From Saprospirales bacterium (lineage in GTDB: Bacteria; Bacteroidota; Bacteroidia; Chitinophagales; UBA8649), in NCBI GenBank assembly GCA_002708985.1, contig PAPS01000009.1:43683-107682 (forward strand): a stretch of DNA of 64,000 bases. Reading direction: 5' to 3'. A model generated the notes under the pieces. The model had not been told where the DNA came from. It saw nothing but the letters and a program-made list of their open reading frames with translations, and made no database searches. Every line of letters begins with the position of its first letter. The first letter of the stretch is position 1. Of the stretch, positions 19,687 through 29,653 are shown piece by piece. Made by a program: the position numbers and the translations under genes.

Positions 19687-20963
19687 GGTTAATTCTCTTG
19701 TTTGCAAAGCGCTATTTGTTGGTTAAACAGCGAACCTTTGCTATCAATATCATCTCCTGGGTCACGATAATTGGTTTGGCTATTGGTGCTGCGTCTATCA
19801 TTGTGTTGTTATCCTCATTTAATGCTCTGGAATCCATGATTTATGAGAGCCAGGGTAACTTTCGCCCTGAATTACTCATTGAGTCAAACAAAGGGCGATT
19901 GTTTGACGCGGACAGCGCAAAGGGTAAGTTAGAAGGCATAGAAGAAATTCAACATCTTTCGGAGGTCTACGAGGGCTATGCATTTTTACAAATTCCACAT
20001 AGCTATGGGGATAGTTCAGCGACTAAAAATGTAGTGGTTCGTTATCGAGGAGTTGATAAATCATATAATGAGGTGTATGCCCTTTCATCCATCCTCACAG
20101 AGGGATACCATATACCTTTTGAACAGGATTCTCTAGCGCTTTACATGGGACGAAATCTCTTTGCAGAGCATAAACTTTACTTTCAAGATTGGCCGTATTT
20201 ATACGCCCCAACGGAAGATGTCCTACTTGAAGATATTGACCGCTGGAATGGATACGTCCGGCTCTCAACACCGGGCCAGACTTCTCTAGGTAGGCGAACA
20301 CCGAGTCTTCCACTGCAGCCGATGGGTTTGTTTCTGACGGGTGATGAGCAATTTGACGTCCACTATGTTTTTGGACATATTGACCATCTTCGAAAGCTCA
20401 ATCCGAGCCATAAAGGCATGGTCAGTCAACTGGGTTTATCCCTGAATTCAAATACTGACATTGCTAAAGTAAAAACAGCAATCCAGCAAAGATTGGGGTC
20501 ATATTTTAATGTCTTAGATCGGCGCGATCAAGATGCTTCTGTGTACCGCATCGTCAAGCTTGAGCGCTTTTTTATGGTCGTTATTTTAGCTTTTATCGTT
20601 GGGATTATATCGTTTAACATGATTGCTGCACTAAGCATGTTGATTATGGAGAAACAACAGGATATTGTTATGCTTCGTGCGCTAGGGGCTAAACGACGAA
20701 CTATTTTTTCTCTATACCTTTTTCAAGGAATGTTTGGGGCGGCAATTGCTACTGTTCTCGGCGTTATTTTGGGCTCATTAATTGTTGTTGTTCAGGATAA
20801 GTTTGGATTAGTCAACTTCCCGCAACCCAATCCTGAAGCGATTCCAATTCCTTATCCGGTAGACTGGCGCCTTACTGATGTTCTTCTCATTGCCCTTATG
20901 ATGCTTGGTATAACCTGCCTTGCCTCTCTGTATCCAGCTTGGCGTGCTTCGAAGGTGAAGTAG
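19683..20963 (+). CDS. LolC/LolE-like ABC transporter permease (FtsX/MacB family)
   Basis: MRLILLFAKRYLLVKQRTFAINIISWVTIIGLAIGAASIIVLLSSFN; C-terminal FtsX core with MEKQQDIVMLRALGAKRRTIFSLYL. Confidence 0.9.
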   Translation: MRLILLFAKRYLLVKQRTFAINIISWVTIIGLAIGAASIIVLLSSFNALESMIYESQGNFRPELLIESNKGRLFDADSAKGKLEGIEEIQHLSEVYEGYAFLQIPHSYGDSSATKNVVVRYRGVDKSYNEVYALSSILTEGYHIPFEQDSLALYMGRNLFAEHKLYFQDWPYLYAPTEDVLLEDIDRWNGYVRLSTPGQTSLGRRTPSLPLQPMGLFLTGDEQFDVHYVFGHIDHLRKLNPSHKGMVSQLGLSLNSNTDIAKVKTAIQQRLGSYFNVLDRRDQDASVYRIVKLERFFMVVILAFIVGIISFNMIAALSMLIMEKQQDIVMLRALGAKRRTIFSLYLFQGMFGAAIATVLGVILGSLIVVVQDKFGLVNFPQPNPEAIPIPYPVDWRLTDVLLIALMMLGITCLASLYPAWRASKVK

Positions 20964-20977
20964 ACGGATATGTTGTT

Positions 20978-22612
20978 TTATCGAAAGGCTATGACACTCT
21001 GAAAGGCCTTTTTCAAATGAGTTTCTTGGGCATTATTAAAGTGACTAGGAATTCCTTGTGTATGAGCTGCCATTGTATTCTTAAGCAATTCTTGATGCTG
21101 GACGATCCATGCTCGATCAAAATATAGCATTCCACTTCGTTGGATAATGAAGTCTGATAGGCTACAGACCCGCTCGTGCTCTATGGTATATTCCAACTCA
21201 GCTTGTAACAATGCAGAGTGCGATATATCATTTTCATTAGGCGTTTTCGCTTGAGCTCGCTCAATGATATCGATAGTAAAATGTCCGTACAAATGAACGA
21301 GGCGCTCTCCTAAATAGCTCGGTCCCTTGATGATTGCGTTAACATTATTGACTAGATGCTGCACATCGGTTATCGAATCAAATCCTTGGCCATACAAGAC
21401 AAGATGTTGAGTTTGACATGCCAAACGCTTTCCAATGACTCGTTGAGCCCGATTGACAATGCGCTCGGCCATCTTTCGGTACCCTGTTAGTTTTCCTCCC
21501 GCTATCGATAGTAAACCATCCTCTGATTCAAATATTTCGTCCCGTCTTGATAGCTCTGACGGGTCTTTCCTTTTTTGCTGAATTAATGGGCGAAGCCCGC
21601 TCCATGTCGATTGAATGTCCTTTTTTTCAATGGGATAGTCCGGGAACATTCTATGAGTGGATTGCAAGATATAATCTACATCGTCGTGCGTAGGATAAGG
21701 GTGATTAATATTGTCATTGTAGGGGGTATCTGTAGTTCCTATGTAAACAATATTTCCCCTTGGAATGGCAAACATCATGCGTTGGTCAACAGCATCGAAA
21801 TAAGCTGACTGTTTTAGGGGGATTTTTTCGCGGTCAACTACTATGTGAATACCCTTTGTTAAAAAGAGATGGCGGTTGGTTGTATTCTTTTGAAAGCTGC
21901 GAACATCGTCTACCCAAGGTCCTGCTGCATTGATTACAATCTTGCTTCGTAGGGTATGGTGTGTTGAGTGGATATGGTCGGTAAGTTTAATCCCGTTGAT
22001 AAGGCCTTTTTCATTGTAAGTGAAATCTTTTACCTCGGCATGATTAAGGGCTATAGCACCTTTCTGACAGGCGGTTTTTATTACACTAATGGTTAGCCTT
22101 GCGTCATCTGTCCTGTATTCATAATATAGCCCACTACCTTTCAAGTTATCCTTCTTTAAGAGGGGTTCACGGAGTAAAGTTTTTTCGGCGGATAACATTT
22201 TACGCTGTTCATCCTTTGGCACCCCTGCAAGCCAATCATAAACTTTTAAGCCGAGAGATGTCATTCCCCATCCGAGGTTCCCATCGGAATAAATTGGCAG
22301 GAGCATACGTTCTGGACAGACTAGGTTTCGGGCGTTTTTGTGTACGATGGCTCGTTCCTTACCAACTTCCCTTACCAATTGGATGTCCATTTGTTTTAGG
22401 TAGCGAAGGCCACCGTGAATCAATTTAGTAGACCTGCTGCTAGTACCCCATGCAAAGTCTTCTTTTTCGACGAGCACAGCATTTAAGCCTCTGCTTTGTG
22501 CGTCGAGTAATATGCCTGCGCCAGTGATTCCACCTCCTATGACAACTATATCCCAGACGGTGTTTTCCGCCTTTTGAAGGTCAGCAAGTCTGGTGGAAAA
22601 AGAAAAGGCCAT
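20978..22612 (-). CDS. glpD: Glycerol-3-phosphate dehydrogenase/oxidase
   Basis: VVIGGGITGAGILLDAQSRGL, SSRSTKLIHGGLRYL, INAAGPWVDDVR. Confidence 0.93.
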   Translation of the reverse strand: MAFSFSTRLADLQKAENTVWDIVVIGGGITGAGILLDAQSRGLNAVLVEKEDFAWGTSSRSTKLIHGGLRYLKQMDIQLVREVGKERAIVHKNARNLVCPERMLLPIYSDGNLGWGMTSLGLKVYDWLAGVPKDEQRKMLSAEKTLLREPLLKKDNLKGSGLYYEYRTDDARLTISVIKTACQKGAIALNHAEVKDFTYNEKGLINGIKLTDHIHSTHHTLRSKIVINAAGPWVDDVRSFQKNTTNRHLFLTKGIHIVVDREKIPLKQSAYFDAVDQRMMFAIPRGNIVYIGTTDTPYNDNINHPYPTHDDVDYILQSTHRMFPDYPIEKKDIQSTWSGLRPLIQQKRKDPSELSRRDEIFESEDGLLSIAGGKLTGYRKMAERIVNRAQRVIGKRLACQTQHLVLYGQGFDSITDVQHLVNNVNAIIKGPSYLGERLVHLYGHFTIDIIERAQAKTPNENDISHSALLQAELEYTIEHERVCSLSDFIIQRSGMLYFDRAWIVQHQELLKNTMAAHTQGIPSHFNNAQETHLKKAFQSVIAFR

Positions 22613-22677
22613 AAACTAAAGATAAAGGTCTAAAGTCTATGGCACAATTGGGTTAAGCTTCAATTAAAAAATCCTTC

Positions 22678-23019
22678 CTACACGTTTACTTTTTGAACCA
22701 TGTGGGATACAGCCCTGATGGTGGATTTGTTTAAACTGTAGTAAATGAACTTTCCGTTACGCTCTGTTTTAAGCACGTCAGTTTTTCGCATGATGGCTAA
22801 ATGCTGTGAAGCAACGGATTGTTCGATACGAAGTTTGATGTAAATCTGGGTTACTGTCATCGAACCATATTCTTCCAAAAGGTTTAAGATCTGTTGACGC
22901 AAAGGGTGGTTCAACGAACGAATAACAAGAGATGCCTCTTGGAGTTCACTGAAATTTAACGTTACATCTTCCACTTGGGGATCATAAGAACGGAGCGTTA
23001 TGGAATTTTTGGTATTCAT
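22678..23019 (-). CDS. ArsR-family winged helix-turn-helix regulator
   Basis: LNHPLRQQILNLLEEYGSMTVTQIYIKLRIEQSVASQHLAIMRKTDVLKTERNGKFIYYSL. Confidence 0.87.
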   Translation of the reverse strand: MNTKNSITLRSYDPQVEDVTLNFSELQEASLVIRSLNHPLRQQILNLLEEYGSMTVTQIYIKLRIEQSVASQHLAIMRKTDVLKTERNGKFIYYSLNKSTIRAVSHMVQKVNV

Positions 23020-23038
23020 CTTTCACTAAATTTTATCA

Positions 23039-23731
23039 TTAACTCGGCTTATATAACCCCTTTAAATAAACTGGATTACAATAGCCTACATCATCAAACT
23101 TTTGGTCGCTCCAAGCTTGCCATACACAGGATTCCATTCCTCGAATAGAGGGATAGATATCGCTATCTACAGGTGGATTTTGATTGGGCCAAAGATGGCT
23201 TCCCTTGGGAGCGCCATCACCAGCAAGATATAGTGCATTCGAAAGATTATGAAGATCTTTTATATCATCCTTTTGATCGAGAATACGTGGTCTATCTTGT
23301 AAAATTTGTTGACCGTCTGCGGAATATGCACCTAGATACACTTCATTGCGACGTGCATCCATCATACTCAGTATGGTAACAGAAGAATCCAACTTGTGTT
23401 TTATGACAGTTTCTGCTGCTATCGTTTGCAAGGTAGATGCCGTAATCAAAGGAATTTCCAAAGAAAGACATAATGCTTTTGCAACAGAAAGACCAATCCT
23501 TAGGCCTGTGTATGACCCAGGGCCTATTCCGATGGCAAGAGCATCTATATCAGTCATTGACCAATCTGCTTGGAGAAATAAAGAACGTATTGTCGGAACA
23601 AGCACTTCGCTATGACGTCGGCCGGATAGTTCATGGTACGCTTCTACAATCCGATGTTCAGAAGAACTACCCGCGAGAAGCCCTACTGCACAACATATAG
23701 TTGAAGTGTCTATACACAAAAGCTTAGTCAT
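23039..23731 (-). CDS. tsaB: tRNA threonylcarbamoyladenosine biosynthesis protein TsaB
   Basis: LCIDTSTICCAVGL; GPGSYTGLRIGLSVAKALC; MDARRNEVYLG. Confidence 0.92.
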   Translation of the reverse strand: MTKLLCIDTSTICCAVGLLAGSSSEHRIVEAYHELSGRRHSEVLVPTIRSLFLQADWSMTDIDALAIGIGPGSYTGLRIGLSVAKALCLSLEIPLITASTLQTIAAETVIKHKLDSSVTILSMMDARRNEVYLGAYSADGQQILQDRPRILDQKDDIKDLHNLSNALYLAGDGAPKGSHLWPNQNPPVDSDIYPSIRGMESCVWQAWSDQKFDDVGYCNPVYLKGLYKPS

Positions 23732-23809
23732 AAGGGAAATGGATTAAATTTCCCGACTTATGTTCTAATACGTAGGATATCACAAGAGGTTACACATGGG
23801 ATGAAAAAT

Positions 23810-25510
23810 TTAAGGTTGCAAGTAGGCATTATAGGTTGCATCATCGTTTAAAACGTAACATGCACGTTGGATTTGTTGGTCATACTGAAAACTAGATTTG
23901 ATACTTCCCTGCTCAAAGGAATATCGTCGAACGATTTCTTCGTTGAGTAACTGGCGTAATTCGTCTTCATGTTTGTCAATATCAGATCCTTTATCTCTTG
24001 AGAGTTCAATGTCTAAAGCTTCAAGTGTCTCCTTTATGGCTTCATAATAGCCATCCTCTTTGCTCTTCTCTCGGAGTGATTCGAGCGCATCCTCACTTTG
24101 TGTGGTATAGTTAAAGTTTTGTGTACGCAGCCAATCGGCGAAGGCGGAAAATAATGAATCCGAAACATAATATTCACCCGGACTCTGGGGCAAGCTAGTA
24201 TTGTGAGATTGGAAAATTGTAGCGTAATCGAAGATTAAATGCTCTGATAAAAGTGTTAAGGCAATATCGCTTGGCGCAGGCATTTCCACTTCAAGATCGG
24301 GCATTATTCCTCCGCCGTCATACACCCTGCGTCCATTGCGAGTAGTGAATTCCTGAATCAAGCTGTCGGGTATACGTCCAACTGATCCATCCTCTCGCCG
24401 TTCAGCATAATTTAAGGCCTGAATACAGCGACCAGATGGTATATAGTACTTGGCCGTTGTTAGCTTCAGTTGTGCATTGTAGGATAGCGGTCGTGTGGTT
24501 TGCACAAGTCCTTTTCCATAAGATCGTTCTCCAATGACAACGCCGCGATCGAGATCTTGAAGCGTTCCTGAAACAATTTCGCTTGCAGACGCTGATGAGT
24601 GATTGATAAGTACAGCCACTTTTATTTCTAAATCAATAGGATTATCCCGTGTTTTAAACTCGGCATCCCATTCAGAGAGTCTCCCCTTAGTTTCTACAAC
24701 TAACTCATCTTTTTCAATAAAGAGGTTGCAAATTTTAACAGCTTCTCGTAACAGTCCTCCTGGGTTTCCTCGAAGATCAAGAATTACTGATTCCATTTGC
24801 GCATTGCCATCGCGTAACTCAAGGAAAGCACTTTCTACCTCAGCGGCAGCATTTTCCATAAAGTTGCTCAATTTGATGTAGCCTACGTTTTCATTAATCA
24901 TGCCATAGAAGGGAACATTGAGCACTTGAATCTCTTGTCGAGACGGGTACACTTCCATTTCAGCATATTCCCCGTTTGCTTGGAGCCTTGCAATGCGCAT
25001 GGTCACTTTGGTGTTGGGCTCACCACGCATGATATCTCCCACTTCAGCGGTAGCAAGACCTTGAACATCTATTCCATCCACAACTAAGATTCGGTCTCCT
25101 CCTTTAATACCTGCTTCCTCTGCTCCATATCCCTGGATAACTTCAGAAACTACAATATGGTTATTGTATTGGCGAACATAACATCCAATACCACCATAAC
25201 GCCCAGTGGTCTGGAATCGGTAATCTTCTATATCTGCTTCACTGATAAAAACCGTATAAGGGTCAAGGCCCTCGAGCATAGCATCCATTCCTCTTTGCAT
25301 AAAAGCATTGGGTTCTATATCATCTACATAATAAGAGTTGAGCTCCTTATACATCGTGGTAAACATGTCGATGTTCTTACTAATTTCAAAGTAGTTACCC
25401 CCACCATCAAAGGATAGAAGGGAAAAACCAAAAAGAATAAGGATAAGTCTAATACGAAGATTTCTCATGGCTTGAAAATAAGGCTTTCGTGGATTACGGA
25501 ACGGGATCAT
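23810..25510 (-). CDS. S41 family C-terminal processing peptidase
   Basis: PDZ region GIKGGDRILVVDG; SSASASEIVSGTLQDLDRGVVIGERSYGKGLVQ Ser/Lys dyad region. Confidence 0.93.
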   Translation of the reverse strand: MIPFRNPRKPYFQAMRNLRIRLILILFGFSLLSFDGGGNYFEISKNIDMFTTMYKELNSYYVDDIEPNAFMQRGMDAMLEGLDPYTVFISEADIEDYRFQTTGRYGGIGCYVRQYNNHIVVSEVIQGYGAEEAGIKGGDRILVVDGIDVQGLATAEVGDIMRGEPNTKVTMRIARLQANGEYAEMEVYPSRQEIQVLNVPFYGMINENVGYIKLSNFMENAAAEVESAFLELRDGNAQMESVILDLRGNPGGLLREAVKICNLFIEKDELVVETKGRLSEWDAEFKTRDNPIDLEIKVAVLINHSSASASEIVSGTLQDLDRGVVIGERSYGKGLVQTTRPLSYNAQLKLTTAKYYIPSGRCIQALNYAERREDGSVGRIPDSLIQEFTTRNGRRVYDGGGIMPDLEVEMPAPSDIALTLLSEHLIFDYATIFQSHNTSLPQSPGEYYVSDSLFSAFADWLRTQNFNYTTQSEDALESLREKSKEDGYYEAIKETLEALDIELSRDKGSDIDKHEDELRQLLNEEIVRRYSFEQGSIKSSFQYDQQIQRACYVLNDDATYNAYLQP

Positions 25511-25724
25511 ACCCAGAACTTCCCCAAGGATGACATTTGCTTATTCTTCGTACCATAAGGTAGCTCCCTTTGAATATGCCATGTTTGCGTAACGCTTCTG
25601 CACTATATCGACTACAAGTTGGTTGGAAGCGACATGCGCTGGGTATGAAGGGTCTTAAAATCAACTGATAGATTTTAATAAGCAGAAGCAAGGGTAGGGC
25701 AATAAATTGTAGGATGACTTTCAT
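25494..25724 (-). CDS. yidD: Membrane protein insertion efficiency factor YidD
   Basis: YQLILRPFIPSACRFQPTCSRYSAEALRKHG...ISKCHPWGSSGYDPVP. Confidence 0.93.
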   Translation of the reverse strand: MKVILQFIALPLLLLIKIYQLILRPFIPSACRFQPTCSRYSAEALRKHGIFKGSYLMVRRISKCHPWGSSGYDPVP

Positions 25725-25768
25725 GTTTTACTTACCTTGAGCAGTGTTAAGTTAAAGGTAAGGCACTT

Positions 25769-26890
25769 ATGAAAATTGGTATTGTATGTTATCCTACTTT
25801 CGGCGGCAGTGGTGTCATTGCTACGGAGTTGGGAATTGCCCTAGCTATGCAAGGGCATGAGGTGCACTTTATTACTTACAGTCGCCCTAAACGACTCAAT
25901 GCACTTCTGCCCAATGTGTATTATCATGAGGTAAGTTTTCAGAACTATGCCTTGTTTCAATATCCTCCTTACGAAACCGCTCTTACAAGCCGTTTGGTCG
26001 ATGTGGCGCTCTATCACAACTTAGATCTGCTCCATGTTCATTACGCCATACCTCACGCCTCGGCCGCTTATTTTGCTCAGTCGATTTTACGGGAAAAGGG
26101 TAAGGATTTGCCCTTCGTAACAACCCTCCATGGCACTGATATAACTTTAGTAGGGAAGGCGCCCAGCTATCAATCTGTTGTGGAGTTTTCAATCAATTCA
26201 TCTAATGCAGTTACGGCCGTATCCGAGAGTTTAAAGCAGGATACGCTAGACAACTTTCACATAAACCGCTCTATTGAGGTCATCCCAAACTTTATCGATG
26301 TCAATCGCTTTGATTCTGCGAAAAAAAGACATCCAAGACCTGCCTACCTTCCGGAGGGTGTTCCAGTGCTCGTTCATGCCTCAAATTTCCGAAAGGTTAA
26401 GCGAGTAGAGGACGTACTTGATGTATTCTATTTAGTGCGGCAATCCAACCAAGCAAAACTAATTTTAATTGGAGATGGTCCGGAGCGAGTTCCCATGGAG
26501 GTGTTGGGCCGTCAGCGCGGTCTGGATAAAGACATTATTTTCTTAGGAAATCAAGATCGAGTAGAGGATCTTTTACAATGGGGAGATGTCTTTTTGCTTC
26601 CATCGGAAAAGGAGAGTTTTGGTCTCGCTGCCCTTGAAGCCATGGCATCAGGACTTCCTGTGTTTAGCACAAACGCTGGTGGGCTCTCTGAGGTTAATGT
26701 CCATAATGAGACGGGTTATCTAGTGGATGTTGGAGATACTACAAGGCTTGCCGAACATGTTTGTGAGGTAATAGGCAATAAGACAATACTGAGTCAACTA
26801 AAAATCAAAGCAAAGGCTCGATCCCAGGCATTTGCTAAGGAAGTAATTGTTCCCCAATATCTAGCATTGTATCAACGTCTCATTGAATAA
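25769..26890 (+). CDS. bshA: N-acetyl-alpha-D-glucosaminyl L-malate synthase BshA
   Basis: MKIGIVCYPTFGGSGVIATELG; LHVHYAIPHASAAYFA; HASNFRKVKRVEDV; PSEKESFGLAALEAMA. Confidence 0.93.
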   Translation: MKIGIVCYPTFGGSGVIATELGIALAMQGHEVHFITYSRPKRLNALLPNVYYHEVSFQNYALFQYPPYETALTSRLVDVALYHNLDLLHVHYAIPHASAAYFAQSILREKGKDLPFVTTLHGTDITLVGKAPSYQSVVEFSINSSNAVTAVSESLKQDTLDNFHINRSIEVIPNFIDVNRFDSAKKRHPRPAYLPEGVPVLVHASNFRKVKRVEDVLDVFYLVRQSNQAKLILIGDGPERVPMEVLGRQRGLDKDIIFLGNQDRVEDLLQWGDVFLLPSEKESFGLAALEAMASGLPVFSTNAGGLSEVNVHNETGYLVDVGDTTRLAEHVCEVIGNKTILSQLKIKAKARSQAFAKEVIVPQYLALYQRLIE

Positions 26891-26891
26891 G

Positions 26892-26910
26892 CGTAATGTT
26901 GTCCATTACG
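26892..26910 (+). other. Stem-loop immediately downstream of bshA, possible weak terminator
   Basis: CGTAATG-TTGTC-CATTACG 7-bp perfect stem followed by ACCTTTTG. Confidence 0.5.
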
Positions 26911-27153
26911 ACCTTTTGAGGTTTTGTCTTTTCATCATCTGAAATGATTACCACTTAATTCTCGTGACACCCTAAAATGAAAAAAGGCCAGTAATACATA
27001 AAAAAGAATGCTCTCGTAATAAAAACGTTGAGCCGACAGGTTGTAGATAGATGAATTCTTTTAATGTAGATAATCCTTAACTTTCAGAACATTGGGATTG
27101 ATTGAAATACAAGAATTTCTTATCTTACCAATTCTAGAATTTGTATAAGAACT

Positions 27154-29535
27154 ATGAAAACAATACTCTTTTCTTTTATAATGCTCATAGCAGGCCTCTC
27201 GTTAAACGCACAGGCACTCTATGTCGCGGGAGATAATAATTCAGCAACAACTGAAATTTACGTCAATGGTCAAGACGGAAGTAACCCAACGCTTTTTGTT
27301 AATGGAGATTTAACTGTGAGCAATGGGAAAATCGATAATGTTTCGGGCCTTGTTTGGATTGCTGGAAACACATCGTATACTTCAAGTACAAATGGGGGTT
27401 ATATTTCTACGGGTAAACTTGTTTTCAATGGCGGCACGTCCCAAACCATTAATGGTGATGTAATCAATGCCAATAGAGTAGAGGTCGATAATTTCAACGG
27501 CGTTACTATCCAGTCGGGTACGTTGAATATTGATTCCTCCTTGCTTTTGTCGAGCGGTGTTTTCACCCAAGGATCTTCAGCGTCGGTTATCCTCCAAAGT
27601 GATGCGGAATTTGACGCCTACTTAGACGACTTTACAGGAAGTGGATCCTATGCCGGACAAATTACTGATCAGCTATTTGTTGCGGGGGCAACAGCAAGAC
27701 AGCACTTAATCTCCTCGCCAATATCAGGCGCATCTGTATCGAGTTTAGATGATGATGTCAGTGGTTATGGAAGTGGAGTTTCAGGAAATGGAACAGATGG
27801 CGTGGCTGTAACTCCTTTAGTTCCATGTGATCCAACATCACTTGGCCAAGGATCAAATTATGGAAATCTATTTGAATATAACCCAACGACCGCAGCAGCA
27901 AGTCCATGTGTTGATCAGGGAGGTTGGGTCGTTCGCTCATCAGGTTCATTAGAATCTGCACGAGGATATTCGGCATACCTAACAGGTAATGGCAACATTT
28001 TAGAAATTGTTGGTAATCCAGGATCAGGCTCATTAAACTATCAAGCAGATAACGTTATTTTTTCTGGTTCAGGTAATACTGCATCAGGTAATACAGCAAG
28101 TGCTTACAGCGGATGGGATCTCATTGGGAATCCCTACCCATCACCTATGTCAAGAGACGCTTTTATCCAGGGCAATACAGGAGTAAATTCTCCCTCATAT
28201 TATAATCCATCAGGGACTTACAGTGGCACATATTCAGCATATTCAATAGGGGAATCAATTCCGGCAACGCAGGGCTTCGCCGTTCGCGCAGGTTCGCTCA
28301 ACGGAGTAGATGTTACGGTGAACTTCTCGGATGCTATGCGAACAACAACATCAGGTACCTTTCGTAATGATTGGTACGAGCACGGCTTAGAAGTCGAAGT
28401 GCGTGGCAACGGGTTTGCGGATAAAACTTTTATTGCTTTTGGAGAAGATATGACGCCTATGTTTGACCCACTCTATGAGGCGTTCAAGTTTAATAGTATC
28501 CAAGGGCAGCCAACCTTGTATACTAACTTTTCGGATGCTATGCAGTCAATCAATGCACGAAACACTAATCAGTTAGGAGAAATTTTACCGCTAGGACTTA
28601 ATCCTGGGGCTGACGGCACCTTTACATTAACTTTCTCTGGAATGGAAAGCTTCCCACAAGGTGGGCTTTTGTTCTTGGAGGATAAAGCAACAAATACCTG
28701 GCAGGATTTAACGCTTAACGATACCTACACATTTGATGCCTTGGCACAAGATAATGCTGATCGTTTTCAATTGCACTTAACCCCAAAGGTATTCGCTGAG
28801 GCTATTCAAGGAAGCTGTGCATCGCCTGAAGGAGCGCTTGAACTCAATATCCCAGCCTATACTCTCAACGGCCAAAATGTGGTTTGGGACTATGTGGTTC
28901 GTCATAATGGACAGGCCTTTACACAAGGCAGCGCATCCTCTTCACGAAGTCTGCCTATAGAGGTTAGCGGCAATTATGAGGTCGAGCTACAATACGGAAG
29001 CACTATAGTACACGAAATCTTATCGGTGGAAGTTATTGAGCCAATCCTTCTTGAACTTCCTCAACAACTTACTCTAATAGAAGGTAACTCGTTAAATATT
29101 ACTCCGTTAACAAATGCTAATGAATTTGTTTGGAAGATGGATAATGAAGTGGTTTCTGAGACAGAAAATTTAATAATCGAAGGCTTGACAGCTGGAGTGT
29201 ACACCGTAACCCTTGAGGCTAGTGATAATGAGGGTTGTACTTCATCTTCTTCTGTTCAGGTTTTCGTAGATAAAGGAGTAGCTTCGAATAATGACTTAGA
29301 TATTTCCTTGTTTACAGCAGTCGCTCAAAACGATGGAATTCAAATAACCTTGACCGACCACCTTATGGGAGCGAATATTGAGCTTTTTGCAATGGATGGC
29401 AAGTTGATTAGTGCAATGCAAGCTAGTGCTACGCATCATATGTTCAACACAAGTGACTTAGCTGCAGGTATCTATACGATTACTTTACGTAAAGGCGGAG
29501 AAAGTTACACTCAACAGCTTTTGATTCAACGATAG
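27154..29535 (+). CDS. Secreted surface protein with C-terminal T9SS type A sorting domain
   Basis: Signal peptide MKTILFSFIMLIAGLSLNAQA; Ser/Gly/Asn-rich repetitive N-terminal region; C-terminal NIELFAMDGKLIS...LAAGIYTITLRKGGESYTQQLLIQR. Confidence 0.85.
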   Translation: MKTILFSFIMLIAGLSLNAQALYVAGDNNSATTEIYVNGQDGSNPTLFVNGDLTVSNGKIDNVSGLVWIAGNTSYTSSTNGGYISTGKLVFNGGTSQTINGDVINANRVEVDNFNGVTIQSGTLNIDSSLLLSSGVFTQGSSASVILQSDAEFDAYLDDFTGSGSYAGQITDQLFVAGATARQHLISSPISGASVSSLDDDVSGYGSGVSGNGTDGVAVTPLVPCDPTSLGQGSNYGNLFEYNPTTAAASPCVDQGGWVVRSSGSLESARGYSAYLTGNGNILEIVGNPGSGSLNYQADNVIFSGSGNTASGNTASAYSGWDLIGNPYPSPMSRDAFIQGNTGVNSPSYYNPSGTYSGTYSAYSIGESIPATQGFAVRAGSLNGVDVTVNFSDAMRTTTSGTFRNDWYEHGLEVEVRGNGFADKTFIAFGEDMTPMFDPLYEAFKFNSIQGQPTLYTNFSDAMQSINARNTNQLGEILPLGLNPGADGTFTLTFSGMESFPQGGLLFLEDKATNTWQDLTLNDTYTFDALAQDNADRFQLHLTPKVFAEAIQGSCASPEGALELNIPAYTLNGQNVVWDYVVRHNGQAFTQGSASSSRSLPIEVSGNYEVELQYGSTIVHEILSVEVIEPILLELPQQLTLIEGNSLNITPLTNANEFVWKMDNEVVSETENLIIEGLTAGVYTVTLEASDNEGCTSSSSVQVFVDKGVASNNDLDISLFTAVAQNDGIQITLTDHLMGANIELFAMDGKLISAMQASATHHMFNTSDLAAGIYTITLRKGGESYTQQLLIQR

Positions 29536-29564
29536 CATGGTACATGTAACCATTAACTTACAAG

Positions 29565-29593
29565 GGGAGTGTGGCTACACTCCCTTTTTTTTT
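29565..29593 (+). terminator. Intrinsic terminator after the 27154-29535 CDS
   Basis: GGGAGTGT-GGCT-ACACTCCC perfect 8-bp stem followed by 9 T. Confidence 0.92.
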
Positions 29594-29653
29594 GTTGAAA
29601 AGTGAGGAAACATCGAGGCAAGTTCTAGTCGATATTTGTCTTAAAATACACCT

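Noticed and set aside
22099-22428. 109-aa antisense ORF inside glpD
   Set aside because: Antisense shadow of a conserved coding region.
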